From: Virgisporangium aliadipatigenens
GTDB taxonomy: Bacteria > Actinomycetota > Actinomycetes > Mycobacteriales > Micromonosporaceae
Reading direction: 5' to 3'
DNA length: 64,000 nucleotides
Assembly (NCBI RefSeq): GCF_016863615.1
Contig: NZ_BOPF01000002.1
Coordinates: 706,465-770,464, forward strand
A program made the position numbers and the translations under genes. Numbering within the stretch: position 1 is the first letter of the stretch; each line of letters begins with the position of its first letter. The notes beneath the pieces were generated by a model that was given only the letters and a program-made list of their open reading frames with translations, was not told where the DNA came from and made no database searches. This document shows, piece by piece, positions 25,747 through 34,776 of the stretch.

Positions 25747-26739
25747 CTACGGCCCGAACGGGTCCCAGTGCGCCGCGGTGCGCAGCAACGACAGCGCCGC
25801 CTCCGGATGAGCGGCGGCCCACCGGTCGTCGAAGAGGAACCACTGGTCGAAGCCGAAGAAGTCGTCGATGTACCGGGCGACCTGCGCGATGTGTGGATCC
25901 ACCCGCACCAGGGACCGGGTGGGCGGCTCCGGATCGGGCCGCAGGTCGAAGAGCGCCGCCTGCTCGGGTCGCGGCAGGAGGACCGGCGGCACGAGTTCCG
26001 CGGACGGGTCGTAGCCGTCCAGCCGGGAGTAGCGGTGCAGCGCCGGCCCGGGGTCGTTCTCGCCGGGCGCCACGAGGGCCCGGAGCAGCCGCGCCTCGTC
26101 CGGCAGGGCCTCGGCCCGCGCGTCGTCGAGGTCGCGCAGCGTCGCGCCGAGGTTCGGCAGACTCACGCCGGGGAACGCGACCGCGCCGGCCACGTCCAGG
26201 TTGGAGCCCTCGGGCGTCGGGTCCCAGCCGATGCGCACGGACCAGACGCAGTGCGCGGCCGGCGGGGCGATCCGCACGGTGCGCACCGGCACGTCGGGCA
26301 CGAACGCGTCGCCGTCGCCGGCGGAGAAGGGCAGCGGCCACGCGTCGTTCAGCAGGTACGCGAGCCGGTCGGGCGACGCCGCCACGGCCACGTCGTCGAG
26401 CAGGTAGTAGGCGAGGTCGACCTCGTCGTCGTCGGTGCGCACCCGCAGGGTGTGTTCGTCCAGCCGAACGTTGACGGTGACGTCGTCGCCCTCGACGTAC
26501 AGGTGCTCGTACAGCAGCGCGCGCAGTTCGTCGACGGTCGCGGGCTTCGGCAGGTCGTGCTCGTGCACCGCCTCGAAGATCGACTCCAGCCCGTAGGCGT
26601 CGATGTCCTGATCGGCGAGCCACTTCTCCGGATCCTCACCCCAGCCCCGACGGAACCAGTCGAGGACGGTCGCGTCGGGGAGGGTGACGATCGACTTGCT
26701 GAACGGCCCGAAGTCCCGCCAGCGGCACACGTAATACAC
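25747..26739 (-). CDS. Hypothetical acidic protein
   Basis: 330 residues, very acidic, no signal peptide or membrane span. It contains a Trp-rich start (CRWRDFGPFSKSIVTLPDATVLDWFRRGWG) and an acidic beta-rich centre (RVRTDDDEVDLAYYLLDDVAV). Near the end, RYIDDFFGFDQWFLFDDRWAAAHPEAALSLL looks like an interaction segment. I do not recognise a family. The GTG start at 26739 is preceded by TAGAGT ending 6 nt upstream, indicating a leaderless mRNA. The promoter overlaps the hairpin after the GH76 gene. Confidence 0.65.
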   Translation of the reverse strand: MYYVCRWRDFGPFSKSIVTLPDATVLDWFRRGWGEDPEKWLADQDIDAYGLESIFEAVHEHDLPKPATVDELRALLYEHLYVEGDDVTVNVRLDEHTLRVRTDDDEVDLAYYLLDDVAVAASPDRLAYLLNDAWPLPFSAGDGDAFVPDVPVRTVRIAPPAAHCVWSVRIGWDPTPEGSNLDVAGAVAFPGVSLPNLGATLRDLDDARAEALPDEARLLRALVAPGENDPGPALHRYSRLDGYDPSAELVPPVLLPRPEQAALFDLRPDPEPPTRSLVRVDPHIAQVARYIDDFFGFDQWFLFDDRWAAAHPEAALSLLRTAAHWDPFGP

Positions 26740-26748
26740 GCGGCCACT

Positions 26749-26771
26749 CTAGGGCGCGTCTCCTGCCCTAG
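26749..26771 (-). terminator. Hairpin over the GH76 stop codon
   Basis: CTAGGGC (26749-26755) and GCCCTAG (26765-26771), 9-nt loop. The stop TAG of the GH76 gene lies within one arm, and the TAGAGT -10 box of the next gene overlaps the other. It could terminate the glycosidase operon or attenuate read-through. Confidence 0.5.
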
Positions 26772-28552
26772 ACCGCCAACAGTGCCGCCAGGCCGGTCGC
26801 CTGGGTGCGCCAGTCGCGCGGGTTCGTGGCGCTGCCGCCGCTCCAGCGCAGCCCGATGCGGTTGAGGGGGTCCCGATCGGCCGCCCAGAGCGTGTCCGCC
26901 TGCGTGCGGGCATAAGCGCGGTACCGGGCGTCGCCGGTCGTGTCGGCCAGGTCGTCGAGGTAGCGCATGAACACCCCCTTGAACTGCTTCTGGTTGTCGT
27001 CGCAGGTGCCGGCCGGATCGCAGGACTCGGTCAGCACGCCGTTCCTGGTCAGGACCGTGGAGGCCAGCGCGGCGTCGGCCAGACGGCGGGCCCTGGCCAG
27101 CAGGTTCGGGTCGCCGGAGGCGCGGTACAGCTCCAGCGCGCCGCCGATCGCCAGGCCCTGGTTGTACGTCCAGACCGTCTGGCCGTTGTTGGCGCAGCCG
27201 CCGGTGAGGCCGTCGTTGACCAGACCGGCGCCGTTGATCAGGCCGCTGCCGTCGAACCAGCGCCAGCCCGCGTTCGCGCGGGAGAGCCAGGTGCTGTCGC
27301 CGGGCAGGCGGTTGTGCAGGGCCGCCGTCAGGCGGATGTACAGGCCGACGGTGACGGCGTTCTTGTAGGTGCGTTCGCGGTTCCACCAGACGCCGCCGCC
27401 GCACGTGCCGGTGTCCCAGAAGCCGTGCACGTACGTGGCGATCGTCGCCGCCATGTCCAGGTAGCGCCGCTCACCCGTCAGGTCGAACGCCGCCACCCAG
27501 GCGATGCCCCACCAGGCCGCGTCGTCGATCGCGCGGCTGATGAAGTTCCCCTCGATGGGATCGCTGCTCTTGATCCCGGCGGGGAAGGTGCCCTTGTTGA
27601 CGTCGAACGTCCGCTCGACCAGCCACCGCAGGTCCGAACGCCCGGCCCGGCGCTGCCAGTCGATGACGGTCGTGAGCGTGGCGGCGGTGTTCCACCAGCT
27701 CGACGGCCACCAGGCGGTGTCGGCGCGGTACGCGTACAGCAGGGCGTCGGCGGCGGCGTTCGCCCGGTCGAGCGGCGGGCGGGCCCAGGCGGTGCAGGAG
27801 CCGTCGTTGCCGTCGACGCCCTTCCCGCATGCCCGGACGGCCCCGCCGTACAGCAGCGAACGCGGATCGCGCGTCTGGAACAGCGCGGTCCGGCCGGTGG
27901 TGGTGCGCCCCAGCGACGAGCCGCCCGGCCAGGAGGCGCCCTCGTCCCAGGAACGGTCCAGCCACACCTCGTCGCCGGCGACGCCGTTCGTGAGCGTTCC
28001 CCAGGCGAGGCCCCGGCTGTCGACGTGCAGCGCGATGCGGCGCCCGCGCAACGTCGTCTCCGGCACCGGCTGCACGTCGCCGGCGGCACCCGACGCGGCG
28101 GCCCGGTCGCACACGCCGCCGTCGCAGACCGACGGGTACACCCACTGCGTGCAGGCGACCCCGCCGGCGTCGCCGCAGGCGCGCACGATGCCGCGCCGGT
28201 GGTTCACCGGGTCGGCGACGTTGTACATGAGCGTGCGCGTGCCGGTCCACGTCGACGGGATGCTGGCCCGGCCGAGCAGCCCGTCCCAGGTGGCGCCGCC
28301 GTCCCAGGAACGGTCGAGCCACACCGCGTTGCCGGTGGTGCCGTTGTCGATGCTGCCCCACGCCATGCCGTCGGTGTCGGAGACGTGCAGCACGAGGCGG
28401 CGCCCGTTGAGGTTGACCTCCGGGACGGGAAAGATTTCCTGTCGGGCCCGCGACGGGTCCAGCGTGTCGCAGAACTGCGCGCAGACCGTGGCGGCCGACA
28501 CCGCCGGCACCTGCGCGGGTGCCAGCAGCGCCAGCAGGATCAGCAGCCTCAC
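26768..28552 (-). CDS. Secreted GH76-family glycoside hydrolase
   Basis: 594 residues. Signal peptide MRLLILLALLAPAQVPAVSA, then two related about 100-residue modules (about 35-135 and 155-255, each with GRR(L/I)xLHV and VWLDRSWDxGAxW). The GH76 (alpha/alpha)6 domain runs from about 262 to the end. Catalytic acid pair in AIDDAAWWG (Asp343, Asp344) as in alpha-1,6-mannanases; GGVWWNRERTYKNAVTVGL is also typical. It probably cuts alpha-mannan outside the cell. The GTG overlaps the GH2 stop by 4 bp (GTGA), so one operon. Confidence 0.88.
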   Translation of the reverse strand: MRLLILLALLAPAQVPAVSAATVCAQFCDTLDPSRARQEIFPVPEVNLNGRRLVLHVSDTDGMAWGSIDNGTTGNAVWLDRSWDGGATWDGLLGRASIPSTWTGTRTLMYNVADPVNHRRGIVRACGDAGGVACTQWVYPSVCDGGVCDRAAASGAAGDVQPVPETTLRGRRIALHVDSRGLAWGTLTNGVAGDEVWLDRSWDEGASWPGGSSLGRTTTGRTALFQTRDPRSLLYGGAVRACGKGVDGNDGSCTAWARPPLDRANAAADALLYAYRADTAWWPSSWWNTAATLTTVIDWQRRAGRSDLRWLVERTFDVNKGTFPAGIKSSDPIEGNFISRAIDDAAWWGIAWVAAFDLTGERRYLDMAATIATYVHGFWDTGTCGGGVWWNRERTYKNAVTVGLYIRLTAALHNRLPGDSTWLSRANAGWRWFDGSGLINGAGLVNDGLTGGCANNGQTVWTYNQGLAIGGALELYRASGDPNLLARARRLADAALASTVLTRNGVLTESCDPAGTCDDNQKQFKGVFMRYLDDLADTTGDARYRAYARTQADTLWAADRDPLNRIGLRWSGGSATNPRDWRTQATGLAALLAV

Positions 28553-31290
28553 GTCGGGGTGCCGTTCACCCAGGCGGTGGTGACCCGCCACGTGACGTCG
28601 GCGTCGAAGCTGCCCGGGTTGTCCCAGGTGTTCCCGCCGCCGTTCGTCGCGATGTACACCAGCTCGGCGTAGTGCCGGATGAAGTAGCCCGGATAGTTGA
28701 GCGACTCCAACGCCGCGTTGCCGCCCGTGCCGCCGCGCGGCGGCTGCGCGCAGAACGTGGCGTCCTGGGCGAACAGCGCCGAGTTGTCGTTGGTGTTGCG
28801 CACCAGCCGATAGCCGCTGTGCCGCAGGAACTGGCCCTGGTAGTTCACCGACTCCAGGGAGAAGCAGCTGCTGTCGGCGAGGCCCGGGCGCAGCGTGAAG
28901 CTGGCGTCCTGCTTCGTCACGGTGGTGCTCGAGGCGGTCACCACGTCCGTGCGGGCGGCGCCGTCGAAGTGGCGCAGCCACCGGTCGGTGTAGCCGGACG
29001 TCGTGACGCGCAACGAACTCACCTGTCCCTGCGGCAGGTCGGCGCCGCTGCGCCACCAGGGCGGGCTGACCGTCCACGTGGCGTCGTCGTTGTACGAACC
29101 CGTGCCGGGCGGGTCCATCCACACCTCCCCGCCCCGGTGCCGCAGGAACGAACCGGGCAGGCTCGGCGACTCGAACGACGTCGCCCCGCCGGAGCGGCCG
29201 GGCCGGGCGCAGAACGTCGCGTCGGCCCGGTAGGTGCCTCCGGTGTCGGCCTCCTTGTACACCCGGTTCCCGCGATGGCGCAGGTACTGGCCGGGGAAGT
29301 TGCGCGACTCGAACGAGTAGCAGTTCGCGTCGGACAGCCCCGGGCGCACCCAGAACGTGGCGTCCTGCTTCAGGGTCTGGCCGCTGGAGCCGTTGACGAC
29401 CTCGGTGTTGACCACGCCGTTGATGTGCCGCAGCGAACGGTCCTGGTAGCCGGGCGTGGTGACCTTCAGCGACACCAGCCGGTTCAGCGGCAGCACGGTG
29501 CCGGACGCGGCGGCGATGACCCGCAGGTTGACCGCCCGCACGCGGGCGAAGTCCATCTTGCGCACCTGCCGGTCGTAGGTGAAGAAGCCGTTGATCTCGT
29601 CCTCGACGTCGGTCGGCTCCGTGTAGATCGAACCCGAGACGCCGCTGCCGTTCTGCAGGTCGACGAGCTTCTCGGTGATCTGCACGTACCGGGCGGTCAG
29701 CGCGTCGACGGTGGGCAGCATCTCGTAGGCGAACGTGTTGCCCGGGTTCCACTCGTGGCCCGTGACGTGCAGGCCGAGGCCGCCGTACTCGCCCTGGACC
29801 AGGATCCGGGTGCTGCTGGGCTGGCGGGCGACGTTCGGGCCGACGTACCAGTGGTCGTCGATCACGTCGCCGTTGCCCGGGTCCGGGTCGGAGTCGCAGC
29901 AGTTGGAACCGCTGTTGTGGTTGACCAGCCGGGTCGGGTCGAGGCTCTTCACCAGGTCGGCGATGCGGCCGGCGTCGTACTCGCCCCAGCCCTCGTTGAA
30001 CGGCACCCACTGCACGATCGACGTGATGCCGCGCAGGTTCTCGACCATGCGGCGCAGCTCGACCTCGAAGCGCTGTCTGCCCACTGTGGACGGTTCGCGG
30101 CCGCTGGCCAGGGCCGGCATGTCCTGCCACACCATGAGTCCGAGCCGGTCGGCGTGGTAGAACCAGCGCGCCGGCTCGACCTTGATGTGCTTGCGCACGG
30201 TGTTGAAGCCGAGCGCCTTCTGCTGCTCCAGGTCGAAGCGCAGCGCCTCGTCGGTCGGCGCGGTGTACAGCCCGTCCGGCCAGTAGCCCTGGTCGAGGGT
30301 GCCGAGCTGGTAGACGAACTTGCCGTTCAGCGTGGGGCGCAGGACGCCGCCGAGCATCGCCTTGCCGACCGAGCGCATCCCGAAGTAGCCGCCCACGGAG
30401 TCGCCGCCGCTGAGCGTGACGCGCAGGTCGTACAGGTACGGGTCGTCCGGGGTCCAGAGGCGGGCGTTCGGGACGGGCACCCGCAGGAGCGAGCCCACGG
30501 TGCCGGTGGCCGTCGCGACGAGGGCGCCGCCGCTGTAGACCTGCGCGGTGACGCCCTGCCCGGCGGTGCCCTGCACGGTCAGGTCGAGCGCGCCGGCGGC
30601 GAGGTTGGGGACCGTGTCGAGGCGGGTCACCCGCGCGGCCGGGGTCGGCTCGAGCCAGACCGTCTGCCAGATGCCCGACGACGGCGTGTACCAGATGCCG
30701 CCGGGGGCGAGCCGCTGCTTGCCGACCGGGATCTCCTGGGCGTTGACCGGCGCCCACACGCCGACGATGATCTCGTTGCTCCCGGTCCGCAGTGCGCCGG
30801 TGATGTCGTAGGTGAACGGGTCGTAGCCGCCGTCGTGGGTGCCGAGCAGCGTGCCGTTGATCCATACCTTGGAACGCCACATGACGGCGCCGAAGTTCAG
30901 CTGGATGCGCTGACCCGACCAGTCGGCCGGGACGGTGAAGGTGCGCCGCGAGTACGAGTAGTCCTGGTGGCGCATGATGCCGGACAGCGCCGACTCGATC
31001 GGGTAGGGGACGAGGATCTCCTCGCCGAGGTTCTGGCCCACGGGCGGGTTGTCGATGTTCGTGGCGCCAGCGAACTGCCACGTGCCGTTGAGGCTCAGCC
31101 AGCGGTCCCGGGTGAGCTGCGGGCGCGGGTACTCGGGGAGCGGGTTGGTCGTGGAGACCTGTCCGGTCCACGGGGTGGCCAGACGCGGCGGCTTGGGGGC
31201 GGCGACGGCGGGCGTGCTCGCGACGAGGGTCCCGGCGAGAAGGGCGGTGACGGCGATCCAGACGGAGGTGCGACGGCGTGACGCGGCCAT
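28549..31290 (-). CDS. Secreted GH2-family glycosidase with C-terminal AbfB (CBM42) modules
   Basis: 913 residues. Signal peptide 1-30; GH2 sugar-binding domain about 60-215, Ig-like domain about 215-315, catalytic TIM barrel about 315-600 with acid/base Glu433 in PFNEGWGE and nucleophile Glu501 in VQGEYGG. The C-terminal about 300 residues form two AbfB beta-trefoil-like arabinose-binding modules, with repeats of (S)FES.NFPGQYLRHRG type. GH2 includes beta-galactosidases, mannosidases and glucuronidases; the specificity cannot be read. GAGAGG lies 8 nt before the ATG. Heads an operon with GH76 behind a LacI-type operator. Confidence 0.88.
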   Translation of the reverse strand: MAASRRRTSVWIAVTALLAGTLVASTPAVAAPKPPRLATPWTGQVSTTNPLPEYPRPQLTRDRWLSLNGTWQFAGATNIDNPPVGQNLGEEILVPYPIESALSGIMRHQDYSYSRRTFTVPADWSGQRIQLNFGAVMWRSKVWINGTLLGTHDGGYDPFTYDITGALRTGSNEIIVGVWAPVNAQEIPVGKQRLAPGGIWYTPSSGIWQTVWLEPTPAARVTRLDTVPNLAAGALDLTVQGTAGQGVTAQVYSGGALVATATGTVGSLLRVPVPNARLWTPDDPYLYDLRVTLSGGDSVGGYFGMRSVGKAMLGGVLRPTLNGKFVYQLGTLDQGYWPDGLYTAPTDEALRFDLEQQKALGFNTVRKHIKVEPARWFYHADRLGLMVWQDMPALASGREPSTVGRQRFEVELRRMVENLRGITSIVQWVPFNEGWGEYDAGRIADLVKSLDPTRLVNHNSGSNCCDSDPDPGNGDVIDDHWYVGPNVARQPSSTRILVQGEYGGLGLHVTGHEWNPGNTFAYEMLPTVDALTARYVQITEKLVDLQNGSGVSGSIYTEPTDVEDEINGFFTYDRQVRKMDFARVRAVNLRVIAAASGTVLPLNRLVSLKVTTPGYQDRSLRHINGVVNTEVVNGSSGQTLKQDATFWVRPGLSDANCYSFESRNFPGQYLRHRGNRVYKEADTGGTYRADATFCARPGRSGGATSFESPSLPGSFLRHRGGEVWMDPPGTGSYNDDATWTVSPPWWRSGADLPQGQVSSLRVTTSGYTDRWLRHFDGAARTDVVTASSTTVTKQDASFTLRPGLADSSCFSLESVNYQGQFLRHSGYRLVRNTNDNSALFAQDATFCAQPPRGGTGGNAALESLNYPGYFIRHYAELVYIATNGGGNTWDNPGSFDADVTWRVTTAWVNGTPT

Positions 31291-31374
31291 GGGCGTGACC
31301 TCTCACAAGGTCGGGGACCGCGGGAGGACGGGCCGGTCGACTCTTCAGAAGATTGACGACGACCAATGTCGTTG

Positions 31375-31388
31375 GGAAAACGTTATCC
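31375..31388. promoter_or_regulatory. LacI/GalR-type operator upstream of the GH2-GH76 operon
   Basis: GGAAAACGTTATCC, a near-perfect palindrome centred on ACGT with one mismatched pair, fits the AACGTT-centred operators of LacI-family sugar regulators. It is 85 bp upstream of the GH2 start. No lacI-type gene is in the window. Confidence 0.65.
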
Positions 31389-31405
31389 GATCTCGAAACC
31401 GGCCG

Positions 31406-33097
31406 TCAATCGACGTCGCGCCACTCCACCAGCAACCCGTCCAGGGTCCCGATGACCAGCCCGCCGACTGCGGTCAGCGCCAGGGAGAGCGGTATCCGGG
31501 ACAGCCCGCCCGCCTCCACCTCGCGGCGCCGGTGGAGCCGCCCGGTGACCGCGTCGAGCACCGCGACGTCGCCGTTGTTGAACGCCACGAAGACCCGCCG
31601 CCCGTCCGACTCCACCGCCGTCACCGGATGATCCGCGCGGTGCACCCACGACACCGTCCCCGACGGGTACGCCCGCCGCACCACGAACACGCACCCGGTG
31701 CGCAGCGCGAATCCACAGTGGACGGCGCCGGCCTGCACCACCGCCGGCCCGCCCGCGTCGGTCAGGAACACGGCCGGCCCGCCCCCGGGAACGCCGTCGC
31801 GTTCGGTGCCCCAGTCGAGCGGGAACACCGGCCGCACGCTCCCGTCCGGCACGTCGACGGCGACCACGCACCGCTGGCCGTCGACCTCGTCGACGCAGAG
31901 CAGCTCGGGGGAGTGCCGCACGTCGAAGTAGAGGCCCGGCCCGCGCAGGTCCACAGTGGACACCGCCGTCCCGTCCGGCCGGTACAGCACCGACCCGGAA
32001 CGCCCGCGCAGCACGAACCACCCGTCGCTGCGCGACACCAGCACGGCCGCCCCGTCGGACGGAAGCTCCGCCCGCGGCAACCCGGTCCCGACATCCAACA
32101 GGGATACCACGGCCGCCCCCGCCTCCCCGGCCGGATCCGCCGCGCCGCGCGCCGACGGCGCCCCGCCGCCGAAGAGAGCGGCCGCCGCGCCGCCGGCCGA
32201 GCCGTCCGCCCCGGCGCCGTACAGGGCCGCCGCGTCGTCGACGGCTCCCGGCACCGTCACCACCGACGAGCCGGCGACCGCCAACTGGCACCCCGCGCCG
32301 ATCACCGGCACGGACCAGTCCGGCGATGGCCCGGCAGACCAGCACTCCGCCCGCACCCCCGGCCCGTCGGCGGACAGCCCCGCGAGCGCGGCGAGAACCC
32401 GCCCGTCCGGCAGGGCACGCAACGCCCACACGGCACCCCGCCCGACCCGGTGTGTCCCGCGCGACGTGCACAACCCGTCCACGATCAGCGCCGCGTCGCC
32501 GGCTTCGGCGTTGCCGGACGGCACGGGCGCGGCCGGCTCCGGCCGCCGGCACAGGGCGCCGACGCGCACCATCCCGGGCTGCGCCCGCCGCCAGTCGGAG
32601 CGCCGAACCGCCACGGTGAAGCGCGCCGCGCCCTCCCGTTCGGCCTCGCCGTCGTTGCGCGTCGACAGGATCAGGTCGAGGGTCTCGCCGTCGGGCCGCC
32701 ACGCGACCCGGTGCACCCAGCGCAACTCGTCCAGGACGGAGACGACGTCGCCGGTGCGCACGTCGAGCAGGAGCAACTCGCCGTCGGAACGCCATCCGCC
32801 GTCGTAGGTGCCGGTGCCGACGGCCACCAGCGGCAGCGTCGGGTGGAACGCGATCGAGGACGGCTCCCAGGACGAGGTGACCAGGTGCGCGCAGGACAGG
32901 TCGGCCGTGCGGTACACCCCGATCGGGTACCAGCCGCGGTGGGGCTCCGGGCGTTCCCCCACATCGAAGCCGTGCCAGCGGGGAGCCGACGGCGCGCCAC
33001 CCACGGCGACCAACGTCCCGTCGGGCGAGACTTGGACGGCCACCGGCCGGCCGACCGCGGCGAACGGTCCGTCGCCGCGCACGCGCGCCGCGCTCAC
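31406..33097 (-). CDS. Beta-propeller (WD40/PQQ-like) protein
   Basis: 563 residues with repeated blade-like segments: VQVSPDGTLVAVGG, IAFHPTLPLVAVGTGTYDGG, LLLDVRTGDVVSVLDE, VAWRPDGETLDLILSTRN, VAVLDAVTGRLHRR. A Gly/Ala-rich low-complexity insert lies near the middle. No signal peptide, so probably an intracellular scaffold. Starts with GTG overlapping the stop of the mycothiol-dependent enzyme (GTGA); readings extending further upstream are shadow sequence. The function is unknown; the coupling suggests the two are made together. Confidence 0.75.
   Translation of the reverse strand: MSAARVRGDGPFAAVGRPVAVQVSPDGTLVAVGGAPSAPRWHGFDVGERPEPHRGWYPIGVYRTADLSCAHLVTSSWEPSSIAFHPTLPLVAVGTGTYDGGWRSDGELLLLDVRTGDVVSVLDELRWVHRVAWRPDGETLDLILSTRNDGEAEREGAARFTVAVRRSDWRRAQPGMVRVGALCRRPEPAAPVPSGNAEAGDAALIVDGLCTSRGTHRVGRGAVWALRALPDGRVLAALAGLSADGPGVRAECWSAGPSPDWSVPVIGAGCQLAVAGSSVVTVPGAVDDAAALYGAGADGSAGGAAAALFGGGAPSARGAADPAGEAGAAVVSLLDVGTGLPRAELPSDGAAVLVSRSDGWFVLRGRSGSVLYRPDGTAVSTVDLRGPGLYFDVRHSPELLCVDEVDGQRCVVAVDVPDGSVRPVFPLDWGTERDGVPGGGPAVFLTDAGGPAVVQAGAVHCGFALRTGCVFVVRRAYPSGTVSWVHRADHPVTAVESDGRRVFVAFNNGDVAVLDAVTGRLHRRREVEAGGLSRIPLSLALTAVGGLVIGTLDGLLVEWRDVD
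31712..31960. repeat. Two copies of the dispersed palindrome TCCACWGTGGA
   Basis: TCCACAGTGGA at 31712-31722 and 31950-31960 inside the propeller gene. Further exact copies (TCCACTGTGGA) are at 5716-5726, 10951-10961 and 62012-62022, and a one-mismatch copy is at 30080. All lie within coding regions. Confidence 0.6.
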
Positions 33098-33639
33098 CCG
33101 ACCCGGGTGACGGCGGTCAGCAGGCCGCCCAGCCGGTCGAGCAGCGCGCCGTCGCCGCGAGCGGTCACCTCTCCCGCGAAGCCGCGGTTCCACAGCCGGC
33201 GCAGCAGGGGGTCGGGCACCCCGTGGACCACCGCGTCCGGGGTCCCGCCGCCGGCCGGCCCGACCCGCACGCCGTCGATGCGGTGCATCGCCGTCTCGTG
33301 CGCCATCCGCCGGATCCAGAAGCCGACCGTGTCGGGTTGCCCGCCGCACGACTCCGCCGGGTCGCCGCCCTTCAGCCGGCGGAGCAGCTCGGCATGGCCG
33401 CGGTCCAGCGCGGCGATCGGATCCTCTGCCGACAGATCTTCCGGGGGAACGTCCTGCGGCAACCGCAGCCGTCGGGACGCCACGTTGAGGTACGCGTGGG
33501 CGACGTGGCGCACGAGGTCGTCGAGTGTCCACTCGGGACACGTCGGCACCTGGACGGCCCGGCCGTCCACCTCGGCCGCGAGCGCGCGGATCAGCGCGAC
33601 GTCGGCGGCGAGATGGGTGAGGTAGCGGTCCGGTTCCAT
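33094..33639 (-). CDS. Maleylpyruvate isomerase-family mycothiol-dependent enzyme
   Basis: 181 residues. The MDMPI/DinB-like four-helix bundle is recognised from CPEWTLDDLVRHVAHAYLNV (metal-ligand His region) and MAHETAMHRID. Members use mycothiol as cofactor for isomerase or transferase reactions; the substrate here is unknown. Start at ATG 33639; a GTG at 33648 is in frame. Co-translated with the propeller gene downstream. Confidence 0.85.
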   Translation of the reverse strand: MEPDRYLTHLAADVALIRALAAEVDGRAVQVPTCPEWTLDDLVRHVAHAYLNVASRRLRLPQDVPPEDLSAEDPIAALDRGHAELLRRLKGGDPAESCGGQPDTVGFWIRRMAHETAMHRIDGVRVGPAGGGTPDAVVHGVPDPLLRRLWNRGFAGEVTARGDGALLDRLGGLLTAVTRVG

Positions 33640-33705
33640 GCGTTCCACCCAACCACAGCGAAACGCGGATCAAACCGCCGTGGAACCTAGTTGACTGAAC
33701 GCGAG

Positions 33706-34188
33706 TCAGTCCTCGGCTTGCGGGGCGGCGGGCGCCATCGCGATCCACCACGCGGACTGCACGCCGAGGAAGACCAGCAGGCACAGCAGGATCGCCTCGA
33801 TCTGCAGCGACGTGAACGTCGGCTTCGCCGCCTCGGTGGCGCCCGGGACCGCCGCGACGACCGCCACCGCCAGGTACAGCGGCACCGCCCCGAACCGCAG
33901 CAGCGCGGCCGCCGCGCGGGCCGCACCCGCCACCTCGTGGGACATCAGCAGCACGGCCGCCGCCCCGGCCACGCCCGCCAGCGTGAACGCCGAACGCCAC
34001 AACAGCGGCGCGTCGGGCGCCACCTGCGACAGCAGCGAAACGGTGCCCGGGATGACGAACTGCAGCGACACCACGTAGGCGAGCCGGCTGGAACGCAGCT
34101 CCACCCGATCGTTGACGGCCACCCACCACAGGCCCAGCAACGTGAAGTTGACTCCGGAGACAACGGCGTAGAACGCGCTCAGATCCAC
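33706..34188 (-). CDS. Small membrane protein, function unknown
   Basis: 160 residues with four to five hydrophobic spans (about 5-25, 38-58, 65-85, 95-115, 128-150). VSGVNFTLLGLWWVAVNDR and the C-terminal FLGVQSAWWIAM are the most distinctive parts. I do not recognise a family. Its neighbours on both sides are small soluble enzymes in the same orientation, with short gaps of 16 and 66 bp. Confidence 0.7.
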   Translation of the reverse strand: MDLSAFYAVVSGVNFTLLGLWWVAVNDRVELRSSRLAYVVSLQFVIPGTVSLLSQVAPDAPLLWRSAFTLAGVAGAAAVLLMSHEVAGAARAAAALLRFGAVPLYLAVAVVAAVPGATEAAKPTFTSLQIEAILLCLLVFLGVQSAWWIAMAPAAPQAED

Positions 34189-34204
34189 GCCGTGGAGGAT
34201 AGGG

Positions 34205-34687
34205 TCACGCGGCCGTGTGGGCGTCGACCGGCACTCGGGGGTTCGGGTCGAACCTCTGCTCGTCGAAGAGGATCCAGCTCGTCACGTCGATCTGGTACAC
34301 GCGGTGGTGCGCCTCGCCGGAGAGCATGCGCGCCGGGTCGATCGCCCGGGTCGCGCGCGGCCACCGCGACGTGTACGCCGCGATCTGCTCCTCGATGCCG
34401 GTGATCGGCAGCTCACGCGCGTTGCCCTGGAACGTCACGCCGGTGACGTCCTGTCCGAGCTCCTCCAACTCGATCGCCAGAACGGCCCCGGCGACGCGCG
34501 GCTCGGAGCGCAGGTTGGCGCAGTGCACACGGGAAGGGCGGGAGATGAACCACAGCCGGTCCGGGTCGAACGCGCTCGCGAACCAGAGGTTGCACACGTA
34601 CGGGGCGCCGTCCTCGCCGACGGTCGCCAGTTGCAGCACCTTTCCGGTCGCTACGTACTCCTCGAGGACCTTCCGGGCATCTGTCAT
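34205..34687 (-). CDS. Pyridoxamine 5'-phosphate oxidase-like FMN/F420 split-barrel protein
   Basis: 160 residues. VLEEYVATGKVLQLATVGEDGAPYVCNLWFA and LWFISRPSRVHCANLRSEPRVAG are the hallmark strands of the flavin-binding split barrel. It probably binds FMN or F420 and acts in a redox reaction that cannot be specified from sequence. The start is well supported: GGAAGGA lies 6-7 nt before the ATG. Divergent from an MFS exporter at 34777. Confidence 0.83.
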   Translation of the reverse strand: MTDARKVLEEYVATGKVLQLATVGEDGAPYVCNLWFASAFDPDRLWFISRPSRVHCANLRSEPRVAGAVLAIELEELGQDVTGVTFQGNARELPITGIEEQIAAYTSRWPRATRAIDPARMLSGEAHHRVYQIDVTSWILFDEQRFDPNPRVPVDAHTAA

Positions 34688-34776
34688 CGATCATCCTTCC
34701 CGCTCGTGGCGGTCACGATCGTAACCCGGCGTCACAGCGGTACGACATAGTGAAGTTGCGTTGCTACAGTCCCACC

